Virus record (IMG/VR): IMGVR_UViG_3300031951_000385
Location: 1 to 42,355 of that record
Origin: a virus
DNA length: 42,355 nt
Reading direction: 5' to 3' (one strand)
Shown here: positions 6,946-13,335 of the stretch, in pieces
Numbering within the stretch: position 1 is the first letter of the stretch
Layout: each line of letters begins with the position of its first letter
The notes under the pieces: generated by a model
The model's input: only the letters and a program-made list of their open reading frames with translations
Told to the model about the DNA's origin: nothing
Database searches by the model: none
Position numbers and translations under genes: made by a program

Positions 6946-7334
6946 ACTGGGACGAATACGGAATAAGCCTAGCCCAAGTCGCCGCCCTCAAAAGCAAAGA
7001 CCCATGGCAAAAAGTCGGCGCCGCCATCCTAAGAGAGGATAACACAATAGGAGGTATAGGATACAACGGCTTCCCCCAAGGAGTAAAAGAAGACTGGGAG
7101 AACAGAGACGAAAGAAGATTACTTGTAGTCCACGCAGAACAAAACGCCCTCAGATACCTTAAACCGGGGGAAGGAAAGACACTCTACTCCACCCTCCTCC
7201 CCTGCAATGACTGCCTAAAAACAATAGCCGCCTACCAAATAAAGAGAGTCCTCTACAAAGACATCTACCTCCATGATTCCTCCTCCCTACTCACAGCTAA
7301 GAAACTAGGCATAGAACTAGTCCAATACGAATGA
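6942..7334 (+). CDS. dCMP deaminase-like cytidine deaminase
   Basis: A 130-aa zinc enzyme. It has the HAE motif (His about 64) with Glu as proton shuttle and PCNDC (Cys about 88 and 91) completing the zinc site. The N-terminal SKDPWQKVGAAI and GYNGFPQG match deoxycytidylate deaminases. It would convert dCMP to dUMP, feeding dTTP synthesis for phage DNA. No thymidylate synthase is seen in the window. It overlaps both neighbours by 4 nt. Confidence 0.88.
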   Translation: MNWDEYGISLAQVAALKSKDPWQKVGAAILREDNTIGGIGYNGFPQGVKEDWENRDERRLLVVHAEQNALRYLKPGEGKTLYSTLLPCNDCLKTIAAYQIKRVLYKDIYLHDSSSLLTAKKLGIELVQYE

Positions 7335-7519
7335 ACCAGAACCATAAATCCCGAATCGCCGACCTAATCGAGGAAGTCATCAAGGCATCCAAATCAGACA
7401 AGGAATCCCTAGATAGAATCCACTACCTAGGCCACATAGACAGAAGCCAGAAACAATACCGAGTCTACCTAACCTTCACAGAAGCCAAAGCACCAATATC
7501 AGACAGGAACCTAGACTAG
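7331..7519 (+). CDS. hypothetical small protein
   Basis: A 62-aa basic and helical protein with no recognised domain. The start overlaps the deaminase stop (ATGA). It is the last gene before a 418-nt non-coding region. Confidence 0.6.
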   Translation: MNQNHKSRIADLIEEVIKASKSDKESLDRIHYLGHIDRSQKQYRVYLTFTEAKAPISDRNLD

Positions 7520-7670
7520 GCAGCATACAAAAATATAAACACAAAAAGGTAGTTTCTCTCGTTGTCTGAGTGCTTCGCTCAACGATCAGCCAATCCTACA
7601 GAGGCTGCATAGGGGTCACCGCCACCGCCATCAGTCTCACGCAAGAAAGAGATTCCTTGCTTGACTACAG

Positions 7671-7688
7671 CTCACGCTCACGCTCACG
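7671..7688 (+). repeat. three tandem CTCACG hexamers
   Basis: Exact triple repeat followed by CGCGC and T-rich sequence, in the only long non-coding stretch of the left half. Iteron-like, but short. Confidence 0.6.
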
Positions 7689-7698
7689 CGCTTTTCTT

Positions 7699-7714
7699 TT
7701 ATCGTTCACGCTAA
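7699..7714. repeat. degenerate dispersed palindrome
   Basis: TTATCGTTCACGCTAA, two substitutions, both in the right arm. It lies about 30 bp upstream of the -35 box at 7744. Confidence 0.5.
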
Positions 7715-7743
7715 AAAAAATCAGGAAATAATTTGCGAAATAG

Positions 7744-7771
7744 TTGACGCGAAAGGGATTTCTGGTAGTAT
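7744..7771 (+). promoter_or_regulatory. promoter of the 238-aa gene
   Basis: TTGACG at 7744-7749, a 16-nt spacer, TAGTAT at 7766-7771. The leader is about 160 nt and structured. Palindrome variants flank it at 7699 and 7912, which would suit autoregulation. Confidence 0.65.
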
Positions 7772-7911
7772 TAATTCGTCACCGAGAAAGGTTCTCGCCT
7801 GTGACATTTGATATTTGAGAGTCTGATTTGTTCGCTTCATGTTTCGCATTCCGTTTTTCGGGCTGGAATTAATCCTGTGGAAACATAACACGAAAATCCG
7901 CATTCGTTGAA

Positions 7912-7928
7912 TTAGCGTTCAACGATAA
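7912..7928. repeat. dispersed palindrome, odd-length variant
   Basis: TTAGCGTTCAACGATAA, a 17-nt form with one extra central base, like the copies at 10117, 11722 and 12182. It ends 9 bp before the ATG at 7938 and overlaps a CGTTGAA/TTCAACG hairpin. Confidence 0.55.
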
Positions 7929-7937
7929 GTCTGGACA

Positions 7938-8654
7938 ATGGAAACTCGAAACATGAAAACAAAAGAGAAAAATGCTGTAGCCGTTAAAGCCACTAAGGTT
8001 GAAATTGTGCGTGAGGTTGGATCGATCGATTCAATGCTAACGCAGACTCGAAGCGGGTATATTCATGCAGACAAGAAACTGAATGATATACCAACGGCTG
8101 ATCTGGTTAATTATGCGGTTGAAAAACTCACAGCTGGCCAATCTGCTTTGCGCCAAGCTTGCTTGTTTACTGGTGCAATCTATAAGACCTGCACTGAAGA
8201 AAAGGCCAAGCTTTATGCTGACGGGTTGTCAGTGGCTTGGGGCGGAATGTCGAAGGATATTCTGTCTATCGGCAAAGCTTTGCCGGCTTTGGAATCAACT
8301 GGCTTGGCTCTGGCCAATGTGAAGGATTTGTATGGCCTGCGCGAAGTTAGAAAAATCCTATTGGGTGATGATAAGACGCAGACAAGTAAAGCCGTTGCTT
8401 TACTCAATGAGGGTAAAGCCCCACGCAAGGTTCGTGAGGCTGTCCTAGGAACCTCTAAAGGTGAAAAGGAACCTGCGCCAAAGGAAGAACCCGCCGAGAA
8501 GATAGAAGATAGCGCGCTTGTGATTGAAACGCAATTCATCAGACTGGCCGAGCGCGTTTCACTCATGATCGATCACGACGACAGAGTGAAGATCGCTTTG
8601 CAGATTTTCGCGAAGCTGAAGCTGGCTGGCTATGCATTGCAGAAGATGAAGTGA
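7938..8654 (+). CDS. unknown 238-aa protein, monocistronic; candidate regulator
   Basis: Not recognised. It is mostly helical: residues about 50-130 are a compact helical region, KALPALESTGLALANVKDLYGLREVRKIL and the following TSKAVALLNEGKAPRKVREAV could include a helix-turn-helix, then an acidic Pro/Glu/Lys linker (about 175-195) and a final helical domain. It has its own promoter, a structured leader and a terminator, and palindrome variants lie on both sides of its promoter. That makes it a candidate for the protein that reads the palindrome, by inference only. An internal ATG at codon 6 could also be the start. Confidence 0.7.
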   Translation: METRNMKTKEKNAVAVKATKVEIVREVGSIDSMLTQTRSGYIHADKKLNDIPTADLVNYAVEKLTAGQSALRQACLFTGAIYKTCTEEKAKLYADGLSVAWGGMSKDILSIGKALPALESTGLALANVKDLYGLREVRKILLGDDKTQTSKAVALLNEGKAPRKVREAVLGTSKGEKEPAPKEEPAEKIEDSALVIETQFIRLAERVSLMIDHDDRVKIALQIFAKLKLAGYALQKMK

Positions 8655-8665
8655 ACAAGAAAAAT

Positions 8666-8696
8666 GGGAGTGTCCTTCGGGATGCTCCCTTTTTTT
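8666..8696 (+). terminator. rho-independent terminator, probably bidirectional
   Basis: GGGAGTGTCC, a TTCG loop, GGATGCTCCC, then seven T. It follows the 238-aa gene by 11 nt. On the minus strand the same hairpin is followed by ATTTTTCTT, so it may also end the convergent gene at 8726. Confidence 0.9.
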
Positions 8697-8725
8697 GTGC
8701 CAAAATTTCCTGGCGATTTTACCTT

Positions 8726-9325
8726 TTAGGTTTCGACTAGCTCATCCTCATCCTGCTCTTCTTCGTTCTCGTTAACGATAGAATTTATGGGTCGCGTTTC
8801 CCCTTCCAATTCTTGATTGATATGTTTGGCCGTAACAAAACCTATCTCATCCTTCTCTGGCGGCGTTATGTGGAGAGAGATCATCGCATTCACGCTCATT
8901 GCCCGTTGGTTCTGAACTTCTTGCTGATCCAGTCCCAGCGTCCTCCTCGCAGTCTTGTCTAGCTCTGTGAGTAGTTCCAAGCGTTCCTTTTGTTCTTTTG
9001 TGCCTTTTAGTTTCTTTCTCTCATCAATCACTTTCCTCTCCTCTTCTAGCTGCTTCAGCATAAACCATAGATGCTGTTCGCTTTCCTCTCCCATCTTGTG
9101 GATTAGCTTTTTCTCTATTTTCGCTGATGCCTGCGTTCTGATTAGGTCGCGCTGCTTTGCCCATTTCTCTCTAACCATCACATTCCTAAAGTAAAACGGA
9201 GACAGCCCTTTGTATTGTGGGAGTTTTGTTATGTCTGCAACATCAAGCCCGGCCATGTAGTGTGATTTGATCTCCTCCCAATTCCACTTCTTTGGTCGGC
9301 CAATGTTTTCTGGGTTTCTATCCAT
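8726..9325 (-). CDS. terminase small subunit-like protein
   Basis: A 199-aa protein. The N-terminus IGRPKKWNWEEIKSHYMAG followed by ADITKLPQYKGLSPFYFRNV looks like the HTH DNA-recognition domain of small terminases, with REKWAKQRDLI after it. A long charged coiled coil (about 70-125) would serve oligomerisation, and the C-terminus is very acidic. Small terminases bind the packaging site and recruit the large subunit, which is not in this window. The gene stands alone on the minus strand between two plus-strand units. One palindrome lies in its 3' end (8766) and another just upstream of its start (9324). A regulator with similar architecture is the alternative. Confidence 0.5.
   Translation of the reverse strand: MDRNPENIGRPKKWNWEEIKSHYMAGLDVADITKLPQYKGLSPFYFRNVMVREKWAKQRDLIRTQASAKIEKKLIHKMGEESEQHLWFMLKQLEEERKVIDERKKLKGTKEQKERLELLTELDKTARRTLGLDQQEVQNQRAMSVNAMISLHITPPEKDEIGFVTAKHINQELEGETRPINSIVNENEEEQDEDELVET
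8766..8781. repeat. dispersed palindrome, intragenic
   Basis: TTCTCGTTAACGATAG, two edge substitutions, core TCGTTAACGA intact. It is read on the minus strand as Ile-Val-Asn-Glu. Confidence 0.75.
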
Positions 9326-9339
9326 ATCGTGGACGATAA
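9324..9339. repeat. dispersed palindrome variant at divergent start
   Basis: ATATCGTGGACGATAA: arms TATCGT/ACGATA intact, centre changed. It overlaps the first bases of the small-terminase-like gene and lies about 50 bp upstream of the plus-strand promoter at 9390. Confidence 0.6.
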
Positions 9340-9389
9340 TCTGTCCACATTTTCATGTCAAACTTTCTTCATAAATCCACAAATAAATG

Positions 9390-9417
9390 TTGACAGGAAA
9401 TATATATGTGGTATTAT
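9390..9417 (+). promoter_or_regulatory. strong sigma70-like promoter
   Basis: TTGACA at 9390-9395, a 16-nt spacer rich in A/T, TATTAT at 9412-9417: the best consensus match in the window. It drives the cassette region 9.6-15.6 kb. The AT-rich run 9398-9422 may also melt easily. Confidence 0.8.
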
Positions 9418-9496
9418 ATATATAGTCGATGGAGTAGTTCCATCTGACCATTGTTTCTTTTACATTTTAAATGTTTTCAGTTTCGGTTTTTCGTGG

Positions 9497-9528
9497 CCCC
9501 TGCCGCCTTTCTCTTTTGGCGGTGGGGG
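9497..9528 (+). promoter_or_regulatory. strong leader hairpin
   Basis: CCCCTGCCGCC (9497-9507) pairs along all 11 positions, with two G-U pairs, to GGCGGTGGGGG (9518-9528) around a pyrimidine loop. There is no T-run after it, so it is not a simple terminator. It starts the long leader of the first cassette. Confidence 0.6.
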
Positions 9529-9542
9529 TAATGCGGCGCAAG

Positions 9543-9558
9543 TTCTCGTTAACGATAA
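9543..9558. repeat. dispersed palindrome in the leader of the first cassette
   Basis: TTCTCGTTAACGATAA, one substitution. It sits at the apex of a stem formed by CGCAAGTT and AACTtgaTGCG, similar in layout to the paired-hairpin elements further down but without their conserved internal loop. Confidence 0.8.
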
Positions 9559-9619
9559 CTTGATGCGGTGACAAGCCCGTAAAGCATAACGCAAACGCAG
9601 AGTCACAACCACGAACAAT

Positions 9620-9862
9620 ATGATCACTAAAAAACTACTGAAGGATAGGTTAGAATACCTATGCAATATCACAGGCATTCGCCATGAGCTTTCCTGCCAG
9701 TCATTTGGCAATGGTAAAGGTTACAGCGTGATGCATGAAGGTCGCCATGTGATGACCTACGGCCATGTGCCTGCATCTGTTTTAGATGCCTGCCTCACAG
9801 CATATACAAAAGGTTATTATGCTTGCGCGGAACATCTTGCTCCACGGAGGTATCAAGCATGA
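9620..9862 (+). CDS. hypothetical protein
   Basis: An 80-aa protein of mixed alpha/beta type with several His and Cys residues and no recognised motif. It is the first gene behind the strong promoter at 9390 and has a leader of about 195 nt. There is no clear Shine-Dalgarno; CACGAACAAT before the ATG resembles the A-rich leader of the following cassettes. It overlaps the next gene by 4 nt. Confidence 0.65.
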   Translation: MITKKLLKDRLEYLCNITGIRHELSCQSFGNGKGYSVMHEGRHVMTYGHVPASVLDACLTAYTKGYYACAEHLAPRRYQA

Positions 9863-10098
9863 CCACCAAGGAAATCACAACAGAGAAGGGTAACACCTAT
9901 ATTTGTCCAGTCTTCACGGCTGATGAATATCAGGATATGACATTCGGCTTGTCTAATGAGGGATGGTGTCTCACCTGCGGCGAACTCGTCGATGGTGTGG
10001 AACCAGACGCTCGCAAGTATGAATGTGATTGCTGTGAGAAACGCACAGTCTATGGCTTGGAAGAGCTATTGATGATGGGCATCCTTCAAATTGAGTAA
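9859..10098 (+). CDS. zinc-ribbon protein
   Basis: A 79-aa protein when started at the ATG overlapping the previous stop (ATGA). WCLTCGEL and YECDCCEKR provide the four cysteines of a zinc ribbon in the middle. Unknown function. The paired-hairpin element begins 2 nt after its stop. Confidence 0.65.
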   Translation: MTTKEITTEKGNTYICPVFTADEYQDMTFGLSNEGWCLTCGELVDGVEPDARKYECDCCEKRTVYGLEELLMMGILQIE

Positions 10099-10100
10099 TT

Positions 10101-10177
10101 AGCCACTCTGCTCTGGTATCGTTTAACGATAGCAGGGCAGCAGGCTGACTACAACCAGTCAGTAAAACACGAAACAA
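10101..10177 (+). ncRNA. paired-hairpin intergenic element E1
   Basis: Hairpin 1: AGCC/GGCT (10101-10104 with 10143-10146), internal loop ACT/CA, CTGCTCTG/CAGGGCAG (10108-10115 with 10133-10140, including a U-G pair), apex a palindrome variant. Hairpin 2: CTGACT-ACAACC-AGTCAG, sharing two bases with the foot of hairpin 1. Then AAAACACGAAACAA and the next ATG. Both stems differ in sequence from the other copies but keep pairing. Confidence 0.75.
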
Positions 10178-10444
10178 ATGAACATATCAGAACTAAAGAA
10201 AATCTGCGAGGATGCAGAAGCGTATAGAAACCAAGTATGGCTGAACATTCAACTTCCAAATGATGAGAGAATTTCATTCAAGGTGAAAGATGACGCAAAG
10301 AGGACTGCAATCATGCACGCCTGCCGTAGAGGTGGGTTGTGGGCAGGATTTCAAACTCTTTGCAGAGGGGCAATAGGCAATGAAGACCATGCTGGTCGCA
10401 AAGAACCCTTTTGGGGAACAAAGAAAGAAAGCATCTTAAAATGA
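10178..10444 (+). CDS. hypothetical protein
   Basis: An 88-aa helical and basic protein with no recognised domain. It follows element E1 directly and has no Shine-Dalgarno. It overlaps the next gene by 4 nt. Confidence 0.6.
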   Translation: MNISELKKICEDAEAYRNQVWLNIQLPNDERISFKVKDDAKRTAIMHACRRGGLWAGFQTLCRGAIGNEDHAGRKEPFWGTKKESILK

Positions 10445-10785
10445 AAACACGCACACAAATCATTGATGAGGCATACCAAGCACTCTATGACGCATACTCA
10501 AAAGCGTTTGGAGACTGGTGGCTAAACTCTTCTGTGAGAACTTCAAGCTGGGGATTCGATATAGTAGAATACCAAGGCGAAGAGTTAATTCGGTCTACAG
10601 ATGGATATGTAGAGTTGAGAGTTGAACAAGTCAAAGTAATCGGAAGGAACTCTTGGAAGTATTCTGTATTCCAAGTATTTCCAGAAGATGTTGGAAAAGA
10701 ATATGAATTTGCTTACGGGCATAACATTTCCCGTGTTGCTGAAAAATTCATGGAGTTACAACTTCAAATGAAACTTGCAGAATAG
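10441..10785 (+). CDS. hypothetical protein
   Basis: A 114-aa protein started at the ATG overlapping the previous stop. N-terminal helices, then a beta-rich middle with several Trp and aromatic residues, then a C-terminal helix. No motif recognised. Element E2 begins within 3 nt of its stop. Confidence 0.65.
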   Translation: MKTRTQIIDEAYQALYDAYSKAFGDWWLNSSVRTSSWGFDIVEYQGEELIRSTDGYVELRVEQVKVIGRNSWKYSVFQVFPEDVGKEYEFAYGHNISRVAEKFMELQLQMKLAE

Positions 10786-10787
10786 TT

Positions 10788-10858
10788 AGACACTCCGCTT
10801 CTCGTTAACGATAACGGGGAGCGGCAGTCTGACATACAACCATGTCGGAAACACGAAA
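10788..10858 (+). ncRNA. paired-hairpin intergenic element E2
   Basis: Hairpin 1: AGAC/GTCT (10788-10791 with 10827-10830), loop ACT/CA, CCGCTTC/GGAGCGG (10795-10801 with 10818-10824), apex with TTCTCGTTAACGATAA (10799-10814, sharing its first bases with the stem). Hairpin 2: GACAT-ACAACC-ATGTC (10831-10846). Leader AAACACGAAA before the ATG. Confidence 0.75.
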
Positions 10859-11536
10859 ATGATAATACATGAAACGCAAGACATCGTAGCAATTGCTACT
10901 CGCAATTCGACCAATCGCAAGACTGGTCGCTCTGTCCAGATATGGATTCTTGATGCCACAATGCATCCTGTAGAGTCCAGACGCTCTGGGCATGACGCCG
11001 ACAACCAATGCAATGGATGCCCGTTCGCCTCCAATAATGGATGCTATGTGAACGCGAATCCTCTTGGTGCAATCTGGCGAGCCTATCAGCGGGGTTCATA
11101 TGAATACCTTCAGATGGGAACTCGCGAGTGGCATGACTTCTTCTCTGTCCCATTTGTCCGCTTCGGCGCATACGGCAATCCATCCCATCTCCCAGTCGAG
11201 ATGATCGATAGTATCGCCCGGCTCTCCAAGCGTATCACAGGATATTTCCATGATTGGCATCAAATGCCAGCACCACTTGCCAAGGCATATGGCCGCTACT
11301 TCATGGCTTCCTGTGAGCCTACCAATGTAGAGTATGCCAAGAACCTCGGCCTCCGCACATTCACTATTAGCGAGACTCCTCTCGTTAACGATATTGAATG
11401 CCTAGCAGATGCCAAGGGGCTTTCCTGCTCCGAGTGTGGGTTGTGTGACGGCAACAATCGCCGCTCATCCCTCCCATCCGTGTGGATCAATCCTCACGGC
11501 TATCAACTCAAGAAAGCTGTAGAAGTAGTCAAATGA
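10859..11536 (+). CDS. Cys-rich protein of unknown function
   Basis: A 225-aa protein. It has a KTGRSVQIWIL strand near the N-terminus, then CNGCPFASNNGCYVN (Cys about 51, 54 and 62), and near the C-terminus CSECGLC (about 190-196). The two Cys groups could bind zinc or an iron-sulfur cluster. Similar Cys-patterned proteins are common and uncharacterised in phages. A palindrome copy (11379-11394) encodes Leu-Val-Asn-Asp inside it. The gene follows element E2 and overlaps the next gene by 4 nt. Confidence 0.7.
   Translation: MIIHETQDIVAIATRNSTNRKTGRSVQIWILDATMHPVESRRSGHDADNQCNGCPFASNNGCYVNANPLGAIWRAYQRGSYEYLQMGTREWHDFFSVPFVRFGAYGNPSHLPVEMIDSIARLSKRITGYFHDWHQMPAPLAKAYGRYFMASCEPTNVEYAKNLGLRTFTISETPLVNDIECLADAKGLSCSECGLCDGNNRRSSLPSVWINPHGYQLKKAVEVVK
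11379..11394. repeat. dispersed palindrome, intragenic
   Basis: CTCTCGTTAACGATAT: core TCGTTAACGA intact, edges changed. It is inside the Cys-rich protein gene. Confidence 0.7.
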
Positions 11537-11709
11537 GAGAAGTAAAACGCTACAAACCATCCGCTCTCGCCTCACAGAAGTGGGTCGATGAGTGGGAAAA
11601 CCGCACAGACAAAGAAACCAATGATGCTCAAGACAAGTTCTTGTGGCTTCTATTGATTCTCATCGTGAACCTCGGCCTTGTCGCGCTGATGTTCGCACTC
11701 AAGTGGTAG
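11533..11709 (+). CDS. small membrane protein
   Basis: A 58-aa protein with a charged N-terminal half and one C-terminal membrane helix (LWLLLILIVNLGLVALMFAL). The ATG overlaps the preceding stop. Its stop TAG is the first base pairs of element E3. Confidence 0.65.
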   Translation: MREVKRYKPSALASQKWVDEWENRTDKETNDAQDKFLWLLLILIVNLGLVALMFALKW

Positions 11710-11787
11710 CAGACACTCTGGTTATCGTTAAACGATAGCCAGCAGTCTGCTTGCATGGTGCAAGTGGAAAACCAAACACGAAACAAA
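11708..11787 (+). ncRNA. paired-hairpin intergenic element E3
   Basis: Hairpin 1: AGCAGAC/GTCTGCT (11708-11714 with 11745-11751), loop ACT/CA, CTGG/CCAG (11718-11721 with 11739-11742), apex TTATCGTTAAACGATAG, an odd-length palindrome at 11722-11738. Hairpin 2: CTTGCA-TGG-TGCAAG (11750-11764). Leader CAAACACGAAACAAA before the ATG at 11788. The changed inner stem keeps pairing. Confidence 0.75.
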
Positions 11788-12165
11788 ATGAACACATACT
11801 ACATCAAACAAGACAACGGAGCATTCGCAGAGGTCACATTCTCTGATGGAATGTTAATCTCTATGGTCATAGAGAAGCATATCAAAGATGCCATATTCAA
11901 CGCTCACTCATTAATCAATTCGGCTATCGCTGATAAGGTAAATAAACTTTGCGATGAATTAAACATCAATGGCAAGATAAAAGAGCATCTTGGCTCAATG
12001 GAGCTTCACGAATTGGTTCATGAATCCGTAGCCAATGAGATTAATGACTATGATTATTCTGAGAAAATAGATAATTCATTAGATAACATAGACATTGACG
12101 AGATGGTATCCGAACGAGTCGAGGAGTATTTATCCAATACCTCTATCCAAGTCCGTATCAATTAG
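11788..12165 (+). CDS. hypothetical protein
   Basis: A 125-aa acidic and helical protein with no recognised domain. The start at 11788 is chosen because the leader motif ends there; an upstream GTG at 11755 would lie inside hairpin 2 of E3. It is a single-gene cassette between E3 and E4. Confidence 0.65.
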   Translation: MNTYYIKQDNGAFAEVTFSDGMLISMVIEKHIKDAIFNAHSLINSAIADKVNKLCDELNINGKIKEHLGSMELHELVHESVANEINDYDYSEKIDNSLDNIDIDEMVSERVEEYLSNTSIQVRIN

Positions 12166-12166
12166 T

Positions 12167-12246
12167 CAGACACACCGCTCATTATCGTATAACGATAGTG
12201 GGCGGTAGTCTGATAGCATGGTGCTATTAGTAAACACGAAACACAT
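12167..12246 (+). ncRNA. paired-hairpin intergenic element E4
   Basis: Hairpin 1: CAGAC/GTCTG (12167-12171 with 12208-12212), loop ACA/TA, CCGCTCA/TGGGCGG (12175-12181 with 12199-12205, one U-G pair), apex TTATCGTATAACGATAG (12182-12198). Hairpin 2: ATAGCA-TGG-TGCTAT (12213-12227). Leader AAACACGAAACACAT. Confidence 0.75.
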
Positions 12247-12681
12247 ATGAAAATAGATGATTACATTATCGACAAACTCAATGAAGAGTTTGAGTCAATT
12301 GACACCGAGGAAGCTACCAAGGATATGCTCGATGAGTCTTATCCTTTCATCAATCTAGGTGGCCCTTTCACCTATATGTCAGCTGGTCATGTGCTAGAGC
12401 ATTATGATCATTCTGCATTCCGCGAGGAGGTTAATAACTATACTGACCTCATGGTTAGAGATGGGCATTGGTATGAGTTCCAAAATAATTATTGGGGCAA
12501 GTCCGCCGAGCGTGTAGCAGATGAGTATCGCCTTGCTCTTCAGCATTGTGATCCATTCCAAGTCACAGGTGTCGAGCATCCCGGCTGGTATTACTACGAC
12601 AAGATGTCATTCTCGCAGGGCCCGTTCAATCATCCTTATGATTGCTACGATCATGCCCTAGATCAATACTACAAGATATGA
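12247..12681 (+). CDS. hypothetical protein
   Basis: A 144-aa acidic protein rich in Tyr, Trp and His. No catalytic motif is recognised. It overlaps the next gene by 4 nt. Confidence 0.65.
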   Translation: MKIDDYIIDKLNEEFESIDTEEATKDMLDESYPFINLGGPFTYMSAGHVLEHYDHSAFREEVNNYTDLMVRDGHWYEFQNNYWGKSAERVADEYRLALQHCDPFQVTGVEHPGWYYYDKMSFSQGPFNHPYDCYDHALDQYYKI

Positions 12682-12875
12682 ACAAGCCAGTAATAGATCG
12701 CCCAGAGATTCAAGGCATACTAGCTCAACTCAAGAGTCTTGATCGCGAAGGTTGGTGCTGTATGACCGATGGTTCATTTGATGATGAGGATGACTTAAGC
12801 GTCGAACTCACCATCACAGATTCCATCGCTTACATCCTTGGGAAAATACCACGCGTATCCAGCAGGAATCAATGA
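12678..12875 (+). CDS. hypothetical protein
   Basis: A 65-aa acidic protein (SFDDEDDLSVEL) starting at the ATG that overlaps the previous stop. No motif recognised. Element E5 begins 2 nt after its stop. Confidence 0.6.
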   Translation: MNKPVIDRPEIQGILAQLKSLDREGWCCMTDGSFDDEDDLSVELTITDSIAYILGKIPRVSSRNQ

Positions 12876-12876
12876 T

Positions 12877-12968
12877 CAGACACTCCGCTCATCCGAAAGG
12901 GTGGGCGGCAGTCTGGTTATCGTTGACGATAATCGGAAACCAAACGAAACAACAAACGAAACAAACAT
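12877..12968 (+). ncRNA. paired-hairpin intergenic element E5, rearranged
   Basis: Hairpin 1: CAGAC/GTCTG (12877-12881 with 12911-12915), loop ACT/CA, CCGCTCA/TGGGCGG (12885-12891 with 12902-12908), then TCC-GAAA-GGG. The apex is thus a GNRA tetraloop and not the palindrome. The palindrome TTATCGTTGACGATAA (12917-12932) takes the place of hairpin 2. An A-rich leader with two GAAACAA repeats follows to the ATG at 12969. Confidence 0.75.
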
Positions 12969-13190
12969 ATGACAACAATAATAGACACACAGGAAGGGTT
13001 GGAGATGTATAATCTTCTCCGACTCAAAAGCGCATTAAAGTTAGAAGTTGCAGGCATGAAGCATTCAAGCGGCAAGTCCGTGTATGCTCATGTCAAACGC
13101 CGATTCGGATTCAAAGGCTCGAAAGAGTCTGTCCTTCAGCAACTCATCAACTACATCAACACAACCTACGGAGTAGACTTCGTAAAATAA
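12969..13190 (+). CDS. hypothetical protein, possible DNA-binding
   Basis: A 73-aa basic and helical protein. The segment SGKSVYAHVKRRFGFKGSKESVLQQLINYI could fold as a small helical DNA-binding unit. Such short proteins sit near phage helicases, but the family is not identified. Confidence 0.6.
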   Translation: MTTIIDTQEGLEMYNLLRLKSALKLEVAGMKHSSGKSVYAHVKRRFGFKGSKESVLQQLINYINTTYGVDFVK

Positions 13191-13194
13191 AACT

Positions 13195-13335
13195 ATGAGC
13201 GCAACAGAAAGAACCCAACCAACCTGTCTTCCACCAGAGGCATACATCCGAATCATTCGCCACTGCGAAAACAATGTTCCGAAGTTTCGTTCTTCGGTTT
13301 ATCCAAAACCACAACCAACCAAAAAGACAAAATGA
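13195..13335 (+). CDS. 46-aa small protein
   Basis: A short frame filling the gap between its neighbours: it starts 4 nt after the previous stop and its TGA overlaps the next ATG (ATGA). It is basic and Pro-rich, with two Cys. No function recognised; support is from position and coupling. Confidence 0.5.
   Translation: MSATERTQPTCLPPEAYIRIIRHCENNVPKFRSSVYPKPQPTKKTK

Larger units (their letters stand above)
7520..7937 (+). other. non-coding region with repeats, promoter and leader
   Basis: No convincing gene. It holds a weak hairpin around 7556-7586, an isolated CTCACG at 7636 and three tandem CTCACG hexamers (7671-7688). A degenerate palindrome (7699-7714) is followed by the promoter at 7744. 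Then come a leader hairpin GTCAC...GTGAC near 7778-7805 with inner GAGAA/TTCTC, and CGTTGAA-6-TTCAACG just before the ATG at 7938. A minus-strand frame of 60 codons (7721-7903) has no supporting signals. Confidence 0.6.

Noticed and set aside
7721-7903. 60-codon minus-strand frame in the non-coding region
   Set aside because: It covers the promoter and leader of the 238-aa gene on the opposite strand; no start signal and unusual composition.
9329-9571. 80-codon plus-strand frame beside the promoter at 9390
   Set aside because: It runs across the promoter, the leader hairpin and a palindrome; its start lies upstream of the predicted transcription start and no ribosome-binding site is seen.
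10101-12968. E elements as simple rho-independent terminators
   Set aside because: None is followed by a T-run, and genes continue closely behind each.
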